The notes under the pieces were generated by a model, which saw only the letters and a program-made list of their open reading frames with translations, ran no database searches and was not told where the DNA came from. Of a stretch of DNA of 64,000 nucleotides, positions 15,879 to 24,321 are shown one piece after another. The translations under genes were made by a program, and so were the position numbers. Source of the DNA: CALCKU01 sp964654665. GTDB taxonomy: Bacteria > Pseudomonadota > Alphaproteobacteria > Caulobacterales > Maricaulaceae. The stretch spans positions 95,054 to 159,053 of the forward strand of contig CAZZKV010000002.1 in the NCBI GenBank assembly GCA_964654665.1, in the 5' to 3' direction. Numbering within the stretch: the first letter of the stretch is position 1; each line of letters starts with the position of its first letter.

Positions 15879-18767
15879 CTACAGTGGCTGGAACCGAATA
15901 CGGCTTCTTTTATTGGTTGTTATAACAGCTTCACCGTTCACTGTTTTAGGCGCAAACCGCGCCCGACGAATAGCTTTTATAGCCTCATCTTCGAAATCAT
16001 TTGCTAAATCACCCGTATAATCATTATTGACAATTGTAATATTGTCAGTGCGGCCTTTCGTTGTCACATCATATTTAACAACTACAACAATTTCAGGCAA
16101 ATCAGTACGGCGTAAGCCGCGCCGTGGATAGATTGGCGCAACGGACTTCACTAGTTTTACCGGGATAATCACATCATTTGATTGAGGTATAGATGTTTGG
16201 CTGATAGCCGCGGTTTGTACGGACTCAGGTACAACAGCTGCAGGCACAGCAAGCGCAATCGCTGGCTCCGTTTCTGTAGCCGATATAATTGACGGTGACG
16301 ATGGCGTCAGCAATTCTGTGCTTTCTAGGGTTTTTGGTTCTTCTAATCGCGCGACGGATAAATCAGGGTCCGGTAATGGTGTTGCTGATTCAGGTGTGGT
16401 GGGCACTGCAATTTGCGTATTGGCGCTACGCACGGCTGTTACAAATTCAGGAGTCAACGATTTATTTTCCGGCAATCCGAAAAGCGTTTGAAACTCCATC
16501 ATAGACTGTTGCATTTCAGCATTAACATATCCATCAACGGGTCCTTTATAAAACCCCAATGTTTGTAATCGCGTTTGGATATCTTTTGTCATTTTAACAA
16601 AGGCGGGGGTTGGTGCGGCTACAACAGGTTCATTAGCAATTGTTGTTTCAATCGGAACCGCTACAACAGCGGGAGCATTCTCAATCGGGCGAGCCTTTCT
16701 CTTAGCAAGGGTCCTTTTGGGCGGTTGCGGCTTCACATTTAAGGTTTCTTTTTTAACTGATTTTGTAGTGGGGGGCTTTGGTTTAATAATCTCAACAGCG
16801 GCTGGGACTATCGGCTTTAAATCATGGGTTCCGCCGCCCTTGATGGCTTGAATGGATGTTTGTTGAACGCGGCTCAAAGCCCGAGCCATAGCGGGCGCAA
16901 TCACAGCGTCATCAATACTCGTTTTTTGTGTCGCCATTACTTCCGCCTTAACTGGATTTGCCAGTACGGTACTCTGTTTTATTGGCGTGGTAGCAGTTTT
17001 ATCCCCGCCTAGACTCCAGATCGTAATGGCCGTTAGAGAGAGAAACACAACCGATAGACCAATAATGGCCACAGGCTTTATCCATATAGGACGCTCTGCA
17101 ACTATATCCGCCTGAGTAAGCAGTAAATCCTGACCAGAATAATGGGCTACATCCGTATTATCCTCGGCATCGGCATATAGAATAGCATCAGGCGAAGTTT
17201 TCAATGTTACTGGCCTATGCCGTTCATCATCATCCTCGATTACATCGGCATTCGCTTCAGGTGTCTTTAATGCCGTATTCGTTTTCTCTTCATCTCGCCC
17301 ATCAGATTGTTCAATGACCCTATCAATATTATCTTCACCATTAAGTATAGCGATCGAATTTTTAATGGTCTTAACGCGATCTTCAATATCTGACAGTTTT
17401 AACGAGGCTGATTCCATTTGGATATTCGTAACCCGCATAGTTTCGCCGGCCTCGCGGTCAAAACGGGTAAGATCATCGCGGTCCATTTGTGTTTGAGACA
17501 AGATCGCGGCTGTATTATGATACTCTTCTCGAGCGTTCGTTAAACGGGTGGAGGCGTTTTGAGTATCCGTTTCAACATGGCTTTCCTGAGCCAAGAATGT
17601 TTTCGATAAAGCCGTTTCATCAGCAAATTGGATTTCAATCGTTTCGCATTCTTCTTTAAGCCGAGCCGCTTCCGCTTGAGCGCGAACAACAGCTTCCTCC
17701 GCCTCGTTATACAAAGTACGAGCTTGCAACAATGCACTTTCCAGCTGCCCCGAAGCCGCTCTGCGCTCATTGATTTTTTGCGTCAAATCCATTGCCTTCG
17801 CTTGGGCATCCGCCAGTCCATTTTGCGCCAATGTTACTTCGGCTTCCCGGCGAGCCAAAGTCTCGCCCAATTCATTACAATCGAGCGATAGTGTTTTTAA
17901 TTCAGATGTGCGCGATGAGGCCTCAGATTTTAATAATTTTATATCTTTACGCAAAGTTTTCAAACGGGTTTTTGTTTCCGTTTTCTCCCGGCGAGCCAAT
18001 GCAAGGGCTTCATTAAGTTCAGCGATCTCAGCCAGACGCTTTGCCTCGGCGCGCGCCGCTTCTTCGGCGATCCTCACTTCTTCGGCCTCGCGTAAAGCTT
18101 GAGCAATTCGGGCTTCTTCGGCTAGGCGTTCCGCCTCGACACGTGCTTGTTCTTCAACCCGCTGACGTTCTGCCGCCTCAAGAGCCTTTTCAGCCCGTTT
18201 CATCTCTTCAATATGGGTCTCTTCGGCTAGGCGGGCTTCTTCGGCTAATCGCGCCGCATCAATAGCGCGTTGATGCGCGGCCTCTTTAGCCGCTTCAACC
18301 CGGTCCATCTCTATTCTCAGGCTTTCTGCCTCTTCTTGGGCCTTTTGTGCCCGCATCTCAGTTTCGCTTAATGGCGCAACCTCTGCCTCCAAATTTTTCG
18401 GTTTAGGCCGGAAGCGATTTAACAACCCAATCTTTAAAGTTTTACTGCCTATAGTATCATTCGGAACGTTTGAGCCGTCCCATATAAGCGTTTCCTCATA
18501 CTGCATATCAAGGCAAGAGAGATGTAATCGATCTCCATTTTGAAGCAATCTGGCAAATCGGATAGGAATATCAATTTGCGTTTGACCATCTTTAGACCGG
18601 CAATCTAGTAATGTACTTTTTTCTGCCTTACCCCATCCAATAGGTGAAAGCCATTCATCATTATTCCGTTTTAACCGCACTAAAATCTGCGTTTGGCCAT
18701 AATCGCGTGCTATTATAATACTAGGTCTTGTCTGCTCACTTGAAAATCTCGTATCCTGTAATCCCAT
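15879..18767 (-). CDS. TonB-like protein with coiled coil and peptidoglycan-binding domain
   Basis: A 962-residue multidomain protein. In order: an N-terminal beta-rich region (about 1-120, unrecognised); a long Ala/Glu/Arg coiled coil (about 135-480); an acidic linker; one transmembrane helix near 564-585 (PVAIIGLSVVFLSLTAITIW); a Pro/Lys-rich periplasmic stretch (KPKPPTTKSVKK); a PG_binding_1 module near 726-778 (IQTRLQTLGFYKGPVDGY); and a TonB C-terminal domain in the last 93 residues (VAPIYPRRGLRR to FAPKTVNGEAV). So the coiled coil is cytoplasmic and the two envelope domains are periplasmic. The ATG at 18767 has GGGGA 7 bases upstream; two upstream starts (18785, 18833) are also in frame. 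No ExoB/ExbD genes are nearby. It may link a cytoplasmic scaffold to the cell wall rather than energise transport. Confidence 0.75.
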   Translation of the reverse strand: MGLQDTRFSSEQTRPSIIIARDYGQTQILVRLKRNNDEWLSPIGWGKAEKSTLLDCRSKDGQTQIDIPIRFARLLQNGDRLHLSCLDMQYEETLIWDGSNVPNDTIGSKTLKIGLLNRFRPKPKNLEAEVAPLSETEMRAQKAQEEAESLRIEMDRVEAAKEAAHQRAIDAARLAEEARLAEETHIEEMKRAEKALEAAERQRVEEQARVEAERLAEEARIAQALREAEEVRIAEEAARAEAKRLAEIAELNEALALARREKTETKTRLKTLRKDIKLLKSEASSRTSELKTLSLDCNELGETLARREAEVTLAQNGLADAQAKAMDLTQKINERRAASGQLESALLQARTLYNEAEEAVVRAQAEAARLKEECETIEIQFADETALSKTFLAQESHVETDTQNASTRLTNAREEYHNTAAILSQTQMDRDDLTRFDREAGETMRVTNIQMESASLKLSDIEDRVKTIKNSIAILNGEDNIDRVIEQSDGRDEEKTNTALKTPEANADVIEDDDERHRPVTLKTSPDAILYADAEDNTDVAHYSGQDLLLTQADIVAERPIWIKPVAIIGLSVVFLSLTAITIWSLGGDKTATTPIKQSTVLANPVKAEVMATQKTSIDDAVIAPAMARALSRVQQTSIQAIKGGGTHDLKPIVPAAVEIIKPKPPTTKSVKKETLNVKPQPPKRTLAKRKARPIENAPAVVAVPIETTIANEPVVAAPTPAFVKMTKDIQTRLQTLGFYKGPVDGYVNAEMQQSMMEFQTLFGLPENKSLTPEFVTAVRSANTQIAVPTTPESATPLPDPDLSVARLEEPKTLESTELLTPSSPSIISATETEPAIALAVPAAVVPESVQTAAISQTSIPQSNDVIIPVKLVKSVAPIYPRRGLRRTDLPEIVVVVKYDVTTKGRTDNITIVNNDYTGDLANDFEDEAIKAIRRARFAPKTVNGEAVITTNKRSRIRFQPL

Positions 18768-18844
18768 AGCAGCATCCCCAGCCATTTCCCTAATATCAAT
18801 TATTAAGATAAGCCTAAGACCTGCATGCAACAACGCACATAGCC

Positions 18845-18873
18845 TGTGTATAAAACATTAGTTTTGTGGATAA
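18845..18873 (-). promoter_or_regulatory. Pair of DnaA boxes
   Basis: Read on the minus strand, TTATCCACA (18865-18873) and TTATACACA (18845-18853) both fit the DnaA-box consensus TTATNCACA, the first being the perfect high-affinity form. They lie in the same orientation 20 bases apart between two leftward coiled-coil genes. The intergenic stretch is too small and lacks an obvious AT-rich unwinding region, so DnaA-dependent promoter control fits better than an origin. Confidence 0.5.
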
Positions 18874-18974
18874 GTCCCCTTAAGAACGGGGGACAGTATC
18901 TACGCTATGGCTAAGAGGAGAAAAATAGTTTGCAGACAGCTATAAATACGCGACTTTAGCGAGACCGTAAAATC

Positions 18975-18996
18975 GCATCTTATCTCCTTAAGATGC
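18975..18996 (-). terminator. Hairpin across the stop codon of the coiled-coil gene
   Basis: GCATCTTA (18975-18982) and TAAGATGC (18989-18996) form an 8-base stem with a 6-base loop that includes the stop codon of the 412-residue gene. On the minus strand it is followed by GATTTTACGG, only a short T-run, so termination may be weak. Confidence 0.4.
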
Positions 18997-20226
18997 AGCT
19001 TTGCGCTTTTTAGTTCCGCCAAATTTTATAAAATCCTCACCAATATCAGTCGCTGGATTATGAGGAGAGTAATCAGTCATATTGGGCGTTAATGATTGTC
19101 CGGCATAAACACCACCAACAGCAGCATATTGCTCTAATTTTTGTTGTTGAACAGCGTTCATCCGTCTTAACGTCTCAATATCTTCCATAGCCGTCGAGAA
19201 TTTTTCATTCAGTAGATCATATTCTGATTTTGCCCGAGCCAGTGCCTGAGCATTACGCTCAGCTTCTAATGATTTCTCGCGGAAACTCCGTTCATTACTA
19301 TCATGACGCGCCCGTTCGTTTTCTAATGTAGTCCGCAAGGTACTAATTTCCTGCTCAGCATGCCCGCCCATATTATCTTTAATACGCAATTGCGTATTCA
19401 TTTGATCCAATCGAGCTTTCATGGCTTGGTTTTCATCATCCCGGCGTTGCAGGCTATCTTCAAAGACTTTCTTTTGCGCCTGTATATCATAATTCGCATT
19501 GTCTAATGCGCCATTTGTCTCAAAATATTTAGTCTTCAAGTTTTCAAATTCAGTACGTAATGTTTTCAAATCCGTAATCGCACTATCATAGGCTTGTGTC
19601 TTACTTGATAATTTCGTTCCCAGAGCATCTGCGGATTTTTGCAATTCTAAAACTTTACGGTCCTGCGCAGCCAATGTTCCGGCCTGTTTCGCAATATCAG
19701 CTTCCAAACCTTTGATGATATTTTGTGCCGCCGAAAGAGTTTCACTCCGTTCTGCAAGTTGGCTTTTAAGCTGACTAGAATGTGTCAATACTTCCGTCAG
19801 TTTTTCTTGGGATGACGCTTGGCTATCCTTGCGGGCCGAGAGTTCTGCCTGCGCGGCTTCGAGGTCACTGCGAGTTTTTTTATGTTGACGTTCAAGATTT
19901 ACCAGCTTGCCTTCCTGTTCGCTGGCCCAAGCTGTTTTTTCTGACAGTTCTTTTTTCAGCTTACTGCCCTCAACCCCCAGAGCTTTATTTTCAGCTTGCA
20001 AGCGCGCCATAGCGCTCAATTCAACTTCGAGTTTGGAAATTGTATCGCCAAGTGTGTTAACACGCCGAAGGGCGGCTTGCTGTTGCTCTGCTGAAGATTT
20101 TAACTCGGCGGCAACTGTCGTTACATAACCCCGCGCTTGTTCAAGGTCTTGGGAATTCGCTGAACCCGCCATTGATCTACGCTCTATATTAACATCGCCC
20201 CTAATAAACCTATCAAACAATCCCAT
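18988..20226 (-). CDS. Long coiled-coil protein, possible cytoskeletal scaffold
   Basis: A 412-residue protein that is almost entirely heptad-rich helix from about residue 25 to 365, with many Ala/Glu/Lys/Leu repeats (for example LEAAQAELSARKDSQASSQE), no signal peptide and no membrane segment. The short N-terminal head begins MGLFDRFIRGDVNIERR and the C-terminal tail ends IGEDFIKFGGTKKRKAAS, a basic end. Head-rod-tail layout resembles bacterial intermediate-filament-like proteins such as crescentin, but I see no sequence motif proving this. It lies just upstream of, and in the same direction as, the TonB-like coiled-coil gene, with DnaA boxes between them. Function unknown; a structural or polarity role is inferred. 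Confidence 0.55.
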   Translation of the reverse strand: MGLFDRFIRGDVNIERRSMAGSANSQDLEQARGYVTTVAAELKSSAEQQQAALRRVNTLGDTISKLEVELSAMARLQAENKALGVEGSKLKKELSEKTAWASEQEGKLVNLERQHKKTRSDLEAAQAELSARKDSQASSQEKLTEVLTHSSQLKSQLAERSETLSAAQNIIKGLEADIAKQAGTLAAQDRKVLELQKSADALGTKLSSKTQAYDSAITDLKTLRTEFENLKTKYFETNGALDNANYDIQAQKKVFEDSLQRRDDENQAMKARLDQMNTQLRIKDNMGGHAEQEISTLRTTLENERARHDSNERSFREKSLEAERNAQALARAKSEYDLLNEKFSTAMEDIETLRRMNAVQQQKLEQYAAVGGVYAGQSLTPNMTDYSPHNPATDIGEDFIKFGGTKKRKAAS

Positions 20227-20420
20227 TTGCCTATCCCCAGACTAAATTTCGACTCAAAAAGCGAATCACTTCGTTAACGATACATTAAAATTGATCGCCG
20301 TCCAGATGATTGCAGCCGGTCGGAAAACCGCTAGAAGCCAAGGCGAATCTAAAATCCTGACTATTCAATTGTAAATCAAAACATTGACCATTAAACCCAT
20401 GCTGTAAAAACGGATGCGTT

Positions 20421-20894
20421 ATGCCAAAGAAAATTTTAATATTGAATGGCCCCGGTCTTGGAAGCGCCTATTTTGCTAATAAAGGCAGCCCCGCCAATGG
20501 CTCATTTCAATCTTTACAAGATGAGTGCACACGCTGCTGCAAGCTACATGGCTTTGACATATCATTTCATCACACTGACATTGACGACAATATCATCGAT
20601 ATAATCACGCATGATGCACCCAATTATGATGGTTTAATATTTAATCCTATTAATCCCGATATTGATAATGCTGGAAAAAGACTGATGCTATATCGCCCCG
20701 CCATCAGCATGCTTTCGGCGCACAATATTACGATAATTGAAATACATATGACAAATATTGCTCGCCAAGCTGATAATTTAATATCCCCCTTTCACCAAAC
20801 CCATTCATCAATTGGCTTTATCTCTGGACTAGGCGTAAAAAGTTATACCCTCGCAATCGAAGCCATTGCACACAAACAGATGCAGAAAGCATAA
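20421..20894 (+). CDS. Degenerate type II dehydroquinase-like protein
   Basis: A 157-residue paralogue of the AroQ encoded immediately downstream. It keeps the fold markers: ILILNGPGLG at the N-terminus, a DYGxxN-like DGLIFNP strand, EIHMTN (His kept) and ISGLGVKSYTLAIEAI at the C-terminus. It has lost the catalytic tyrosine of the lid (YG replaced by NG), the REP arginine, the THTS substrate loop and the second arginine loop. It is therefore unlikely to dehydrate 3-dehydroquinate. The stop codon overlaps the aroQ start (TAATG), so the two are translationally coupled. It could be a regulatory partner in mixed AroQ oligomers, or have a new ligand. Confidence 0.7.
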   Translation: MPKKILILNGPGLGSAYFANKGSPANGSFQSLQDECTRCCKLHGFDISFHHTDIDDNIIDIITHDAPNYDGLIFNPINPDIDNAGKRLMLYRPAISMLSAHNITIIEIHMTNIARQADNLISPFHQTHSSIGFISGLGVKSYTLAIEAIAHKQMQKA

Positions 20895-21361
20895 TGGTAT
20901 CACAATTTAAAATTCGAATCCTGAATGGCCCTAACTTAAACCTCCTAGGGATGCGGGAACCCGAAATCTATGGGCATGATACCCTGGATGACATTCATAA
21001 ACGCTGCCTCGATATTGGAGGTCGATATGGAGTTGATATTGATTTTTTTCAATCTAACCATGAAGGCGAAATTGTAGATTGGATTCAAGGGGCTATAGGC
21101 CATATAGACGGTATCATTATCAATGCTGCCGCTTATACCCACACATCAATTGCCATTCATGATGCGCTTCGCGCTTATGATGGAAAGACCATTGAACTCC
21201 ATATTTCCAATCCACATCTGCGCGAATCTTTCCGTCATATATCCTATATCGCTATGGCCGTTGATAGTGTCATAGCCGGTCTTGGGGTTGCCGGGTATGA
21301 GCTCGCTGTAAAAACATTATCAGAAGCTTTAACTAACCCGTCGCAAGCACCATCACCATGA
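20894..21361 (+). CDS. aroQ: 3-dehydroquinate dehydratase, type II
   Basis: AroQ converts 3-dehydroquinate to 3-dehydroshikimate in the shikimate pathway and forms dodecamers. The 155-residue protein has every signature: ILNGPNLNLLGMREPEIYG (Arg and catalytic Tyr of the lid), FFQSNHEGEIVDWI, IINAAAYTHTS, and ELHISNPHLRESFRH (His and the second Arg). It starts one base inside the stop codon of the degenerate paralogue upstream. In many alphaproteobacteria aroQ precedes accB-accC; that link is absent here. The C-terminal dozen residues (TNPSQAPSP) are a short non-conserved tail. Confidence 0.97.
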   Translation: MVSQFKIRILNGPNLNLLGMREPEIYGHDTLDDIHKRCLDIGGRYGVDIDFFQSNHEGEIVDWIQGAIGHIDGIIINAAAYTHTSIAIHDALRAYDGKTIELHISNPHLRESFRHISYIAMAVDSVIAGLGVAGYELAVKTLSEALTNPSQAPSP

Positions 21362-21384
21362 ACGGATCACTAATCAATTGGCAC

Positions 21385-21774
21385 TTAAGTGTTAAGGCGT
21401 TTACCCAAGCCTACAAATAAACCCAAACAGATTAAAACCATTGCAAGTGAAAAAACACATTGCGGGATACCCCCAGCGCCGGGTGGACAAACCTGGCCTT
21501 GCACCAACTCTAATATGACACCGACCAAAGCCAGTAAAAAGACGGGCGTCCATCCCAAAGCAAATAATTTGCGTGTCTTTTTTTGACGTATAAGAAGAGC
21601 GGCTATAAATATCGCACCATATCCCAAAAAGACGATTATACACGCCGGAACAGGACCAATCATCGGACATATTTCCCCGTGTTCAAGATGCGATAAAGAT
21701 AACCGCGCGCCAGCGAATACACCAAACCCAGAGAGTAAGACCAGGAGAGTCTGATATATCCAACCTCGAGGCAT
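21385..21774 (-). CDS. Four-helix membrane protein with duplicated cysteine motif
   Basis: A 129-residue protein of unknown function with about four transmembrane helices. It contains two copies of a short motif: CPMIGPVPAC (around residues 36-45) and CPPGAGGIPQC (around 97-107), each preceded by a charged/polar residue pair at a helix end and followed by a hydrophobic helix (IIVFLGYGAIFIAALLI and VFSLAMVLICLGLFVGL). This looks like an internal duplication of a two-helix unit with a periplasmic disulfide or metal/heme site. A vitamin K epoxide reductase-like or DsbB-like role crossed my mind, but no CxxC is present. The start ATG directly follows the stop codon of the upstream gene (TAGATG), so it is last in a three-gene operon. 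Confidence 0.6.
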   Translation of the reverse strand: MPRGWIYQTLLVLLSGFGVFAGARLSLSHLEHGEICPMIGPVPACIIVFLGYGAIFIAALLIRQKKTRKLFALGWTPVFLLALVGVILELVQGQVCPPGAGGIPQCVFSLAMVLICLGLFVGLGKRLNT

Positions 21775-22440
21775 CTAGTTCGCTCTTTGTCGGGTCGTTA
21801 GAAGCGCAAGCCCAAAAATAATAAAATGCGTCGCATTCATCGCGACGGGAAACACATATAAACCAATTGATGTCTTCAGGAAATACAAACCAAACATTGT
21901 CGCCAATAATACAATCGGGCTAAAGATCGCCATCCATTTTGGAAAGGCCGTTTTCCCCGATAGAATGAGCTTAATCCAGATAATCGACACTAGGAGCATT
22001 GCGAGCCGCAAGACATTGACAAAAGGTTCGTTGTGTTCTGAAAACGTAGACAATAAAGCTGTAATGTTCTGGCCGCTTGCGATTTCATGCACAGTTGAGG
22101 CAATGAAAAACCGCTGACCAATCCAAGCTGTCCCGACAGCAAAAGCATAAGCCCCTATGAAAAAGAAAGCTTTTGATAGGCGCGGTCCCGCAGGTTCCAG
22201 TTTTTTGGATAAAAACCAATATCCCACCATATAAAGTGGAGCTGATAATACGGATAAAAAATGCCCAAAGGATAAGCGCTGCGCAGAAATGTCATTAAAA
22301 TAGAGATACTCTTTTACATCCTCAATTCCGCCATTGGGCGTAAATTGTAAAGAAAACTCTCCCACGCCCACAAGAAAAGCTCCTAACAAACCAGCCCATC
22401 CGGCCAGTGGAAGATATTTCTCTGATAGTGTTGTTGTCAT
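21775..22440 (-). CDS. Six-helix membrane protein, unknown function
   Basis: A 221-residue protein with about six predicted transmembrane stretches (for example LAGWAGLLGAFLVGVGEF, LSKAFFFIGAYAFAVGTAW, VLRLAMLLVSIIWIKLIL, FSPIVLLATMFGLYFL). A motif with conserved look is GEFSLQFTPNGG followed by DVKEYLYF after the first helix. It resembles small DUF families of bacterial and eukaryotic membrane proteins of this length, but I cannot name it with confidence. The ATG at 22440 has a GGGGA site 7 bases upstream and is preferred to the frame's first start at 22467, which would overlap the upstream gene. Middle gene of the operon with the VCBS-repeat protein and the duplicated-cysteine protein. Confidence 0.6.
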   Translation of the reverse strand: MTTTLSEKYLPLAGWAGLLGAFLVGVGEFSLQFTPNGGIEDVKEYLYFNDISAQRLSFGHFLSVLSAPLYMVGYWFLSKKLEPAGPRLSKAFFFIGAYAFAVGTAWIGQRFFIASTVHEIASGQNITALLSTFSEHNEPFVNVLRLAMLLVSIIWIKLILSGKTAFPKWMAIFSPIVLLATMFGLYFLKTSIGLYVFPVAMNATHFIIFGLALLTTRQRAN

Positions 22441-22453
22441 GTTATTTCCCCGT

Positions 22454-24073
22454 TCAACGCCCTGCAACCGTTATGACGGCCCCATTAGCAGGATTATTAT
22501 ATTCTCGGCTTTGTCCATCTTGAAAAACAACACGAATTGATGTTGCACTCACATCACGCCCTAACCCAAAAATCAAGTCTCGCCCTTGATCAGATCCCAA
22601 ACCTTGGGATGTTATGAACTGTTTGGTTTGGACTTGCCCATTACTCGTCGTAACAGTCACACGTGCATTTATTGAACTGGCCTTATTTGGCAGACGAACT
22701 TTCACCCAATTCCGGTCAGCACCCTCATTGATATATGCCAGAGAGGCCCCGTCCAAATTCGCCCAAACGAGATCGGGCCACCCATCACCATTAAAGTCCG
22801 ACACAATGGGTGCGATACCAAACAGCGTGTTTTCCGCACCTGAAACTTTTTCAACAGGTTGAAACCGGTCTCCATAGTTTTGTAAAATCTTACCCGGATA
22901 ATGTTGAAGCAAATCATTAGCTGGAAAACGAGCATAGTTTTGCGCCGCCAATAAGTCTTCACGGCCATCAAGGTTCATATCTGCAAATACGGTTCCCCAA
23001 CCAAACCCATATTTTGCAGCATTCATAGCATCAGCCGTATCTGTAAAGGTTAAGCCGCCGTCATTACGAAATAACATATAGGATGGGTTAAACACATCCT
23101 CTTTTTTTAAATCTCCGCGTAAAATAGCCGGCGGAAGTGTATAACCGACATTGGAAAAATAAGCATCCAGAAGACCGTCATTATTATAGTCCCCAATCGC
23201 AACACCCATTGGGTAGGAATAAACAGACGGATTTTCAATCGGTGCAAAGGTTAGATCACCCTTGTTTTCATACATTTCAACTTTACCTGTATCCTGAGCA
23301 ATAACCAGATCACTATCCGCGTCATTATCAAGATCGGCGAAGACACCAACAAATGTATTATGTTGGCGCCATACACCCGCAGATTTCGAAATATCGCGCC
23401 ACCCATCCGGGCCCGCATTTAGATATAAATGACTATAGCCACCATAGCCATCGGCAAAAATCGTCTCGCCTTCAACACGTTCAATCTTAATATAACCCGC
23501 CACATACATATCAGCGAGGCCATCTTGATTGAGGTCAGCAAAAGCAATTGAGAGCGGCGTTGTATTATCCGCAAGGTTAAGCGGTAGTTTTTCACTCCCA
23601 AATGAACCCCCCAAATTTTCATGAAACCAAACCCCGCTTTCACGCGCCGTAAAAAGATCCGTATCTCCATCATTATCGATATCTATAGAAGCCGCACCAT
23701 GGGTTGCATCAACAGCCTCTTTCGCAAAAGTAAGCAAGAGAGGTTTAAAGCCGCTATCCGTGAATGTAAAAATTTGATCAGCCTGACGATCACCACCACC
23801 TAAAAATAATTCATCTCGTCCATCACCATCAATATCCAGAGCCGCACTCCCTAAAAATGGTAATGAATTAACCAGATCAGCTTTATGCACGAACGGTAAT
23901 TCAGCTGCGGTAAAACGCAAATCCGTTTGTCCTTGCGGTGTTTTTTCAGCTTGCCAAAACCGCAAAGCCCCAAATGCACCTAAAATTAAAAAAACAATAA
24001 TCCCAATCCCAATCACAAGACTACATATGATTAAAGTCCTCAGTTTTGATTGTTTTTTAGTACCGTCACGCAT
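22454..24073 (-). CDS. Membrane-anchored VCBS/FG-GAP repeat protein with ASPIC/UnbV-type end
   Basis: A 539-residue protein with an N-terminal membrane anchor (LIICSLVIGIGIIVFLILGAFGAL, about residues 13-37) and a periplasmic beta-propeller. At least six repeats carry calcium-binding loops of the DxDxDGxxD type, such as ALDIDGDGRDELF, DIDNDGDTDLF, ADLNQDGLADMY, GDYNNDGLLDAY and SDFNGDGWPDLVW. The C-terminal 90 residues (NWVKVRLPNKASSINARVTV to RVVFQDGQSREY) match the ASPIC/UnbV domain found after such repeats in CRTAC1-like proteins. Ligand unknown; extracellular carbohydrate or protein binding is typical. First gene of the operon with two polytopic membrane proteins, suggesting one envelope complex. 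Confidence 0.8.
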   Translation of the reverse strand: MRDGTKKQSKLRTLIICSLVIGIGIIVFLILGAFGALRFWQAEKTPQGQTDLRFTAAELPFVHKADLVNSLPFLGSAALDIDGDGRDELFLGGGDRQADQIFTFTDSGFKPLLLTFAKEAVDATHGAASIDIDNDGDTDLFTARESGVWFHENLGGSFGSEKLPLNLADNTTPLSIAFADLNQDGLADMYVAGYIKIERVEGETIFADGYGGYSHLYLNAGPDGWRDISKSAGVWRQHNTFVGVFADLDNDADSDLVIAQDTGKVEMYENKGDLTFAPIENPSVYSYPMGVAIGDYNNDGLLDAYFSNVGYTLPPAILRGDLKKEDVFNPSYMLFRNDGGLTFTDTADAMNAAKYGFGWGTVFADMNLDGREDLLAAQNYARFPANDLLQHYPGKILQNYGDRFQPVEKVSGAENTLFGIAPIVSDFNGDGWPDLVWANLDGASLAYINEGADRNWVKVRLPNKASSINARVTVTTSNGQVQTKQFITSQGLGSDQGRDLIFGLGRDVSATSIRVVFQDGQSREYNNPANGAVITVAGR

Positions 24074-24321
24074 GTCTCATCCCTTAATTATACTTATTGT
24101 AGGCAGCTTACACCCAAGCTCGCTCTATGCCCATGCTTAATTTATCCGGCATTACCCAAACCGACACTCTCGTAACCCTAAGCCGCTCTTTCTGTATTTT
24201 ACCGGCTTAAACCCATCGATTCATGTTTATTTCACAACTTGGCCTCTGAATTGCAACACATTTCCCAACAAACTGAAGATGACGGCAATTGTGCCAATTC
24301 AGAACAAGAGGAAATGAGGAC

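Noticed and set aside
17770..18102. Plus-strand 110-codon frame opposite the TonB-like gene
   Set aside because: Shadow of the Ala/Glu/Arg coiled-coil repeats; no start signal.
13244..20420. Replication origin near gyrB
   Set aside because: Only two DnaA boxes are seen, in a short gap, and dnaA, dnaN, recF, parA, parB and hemE are absent.
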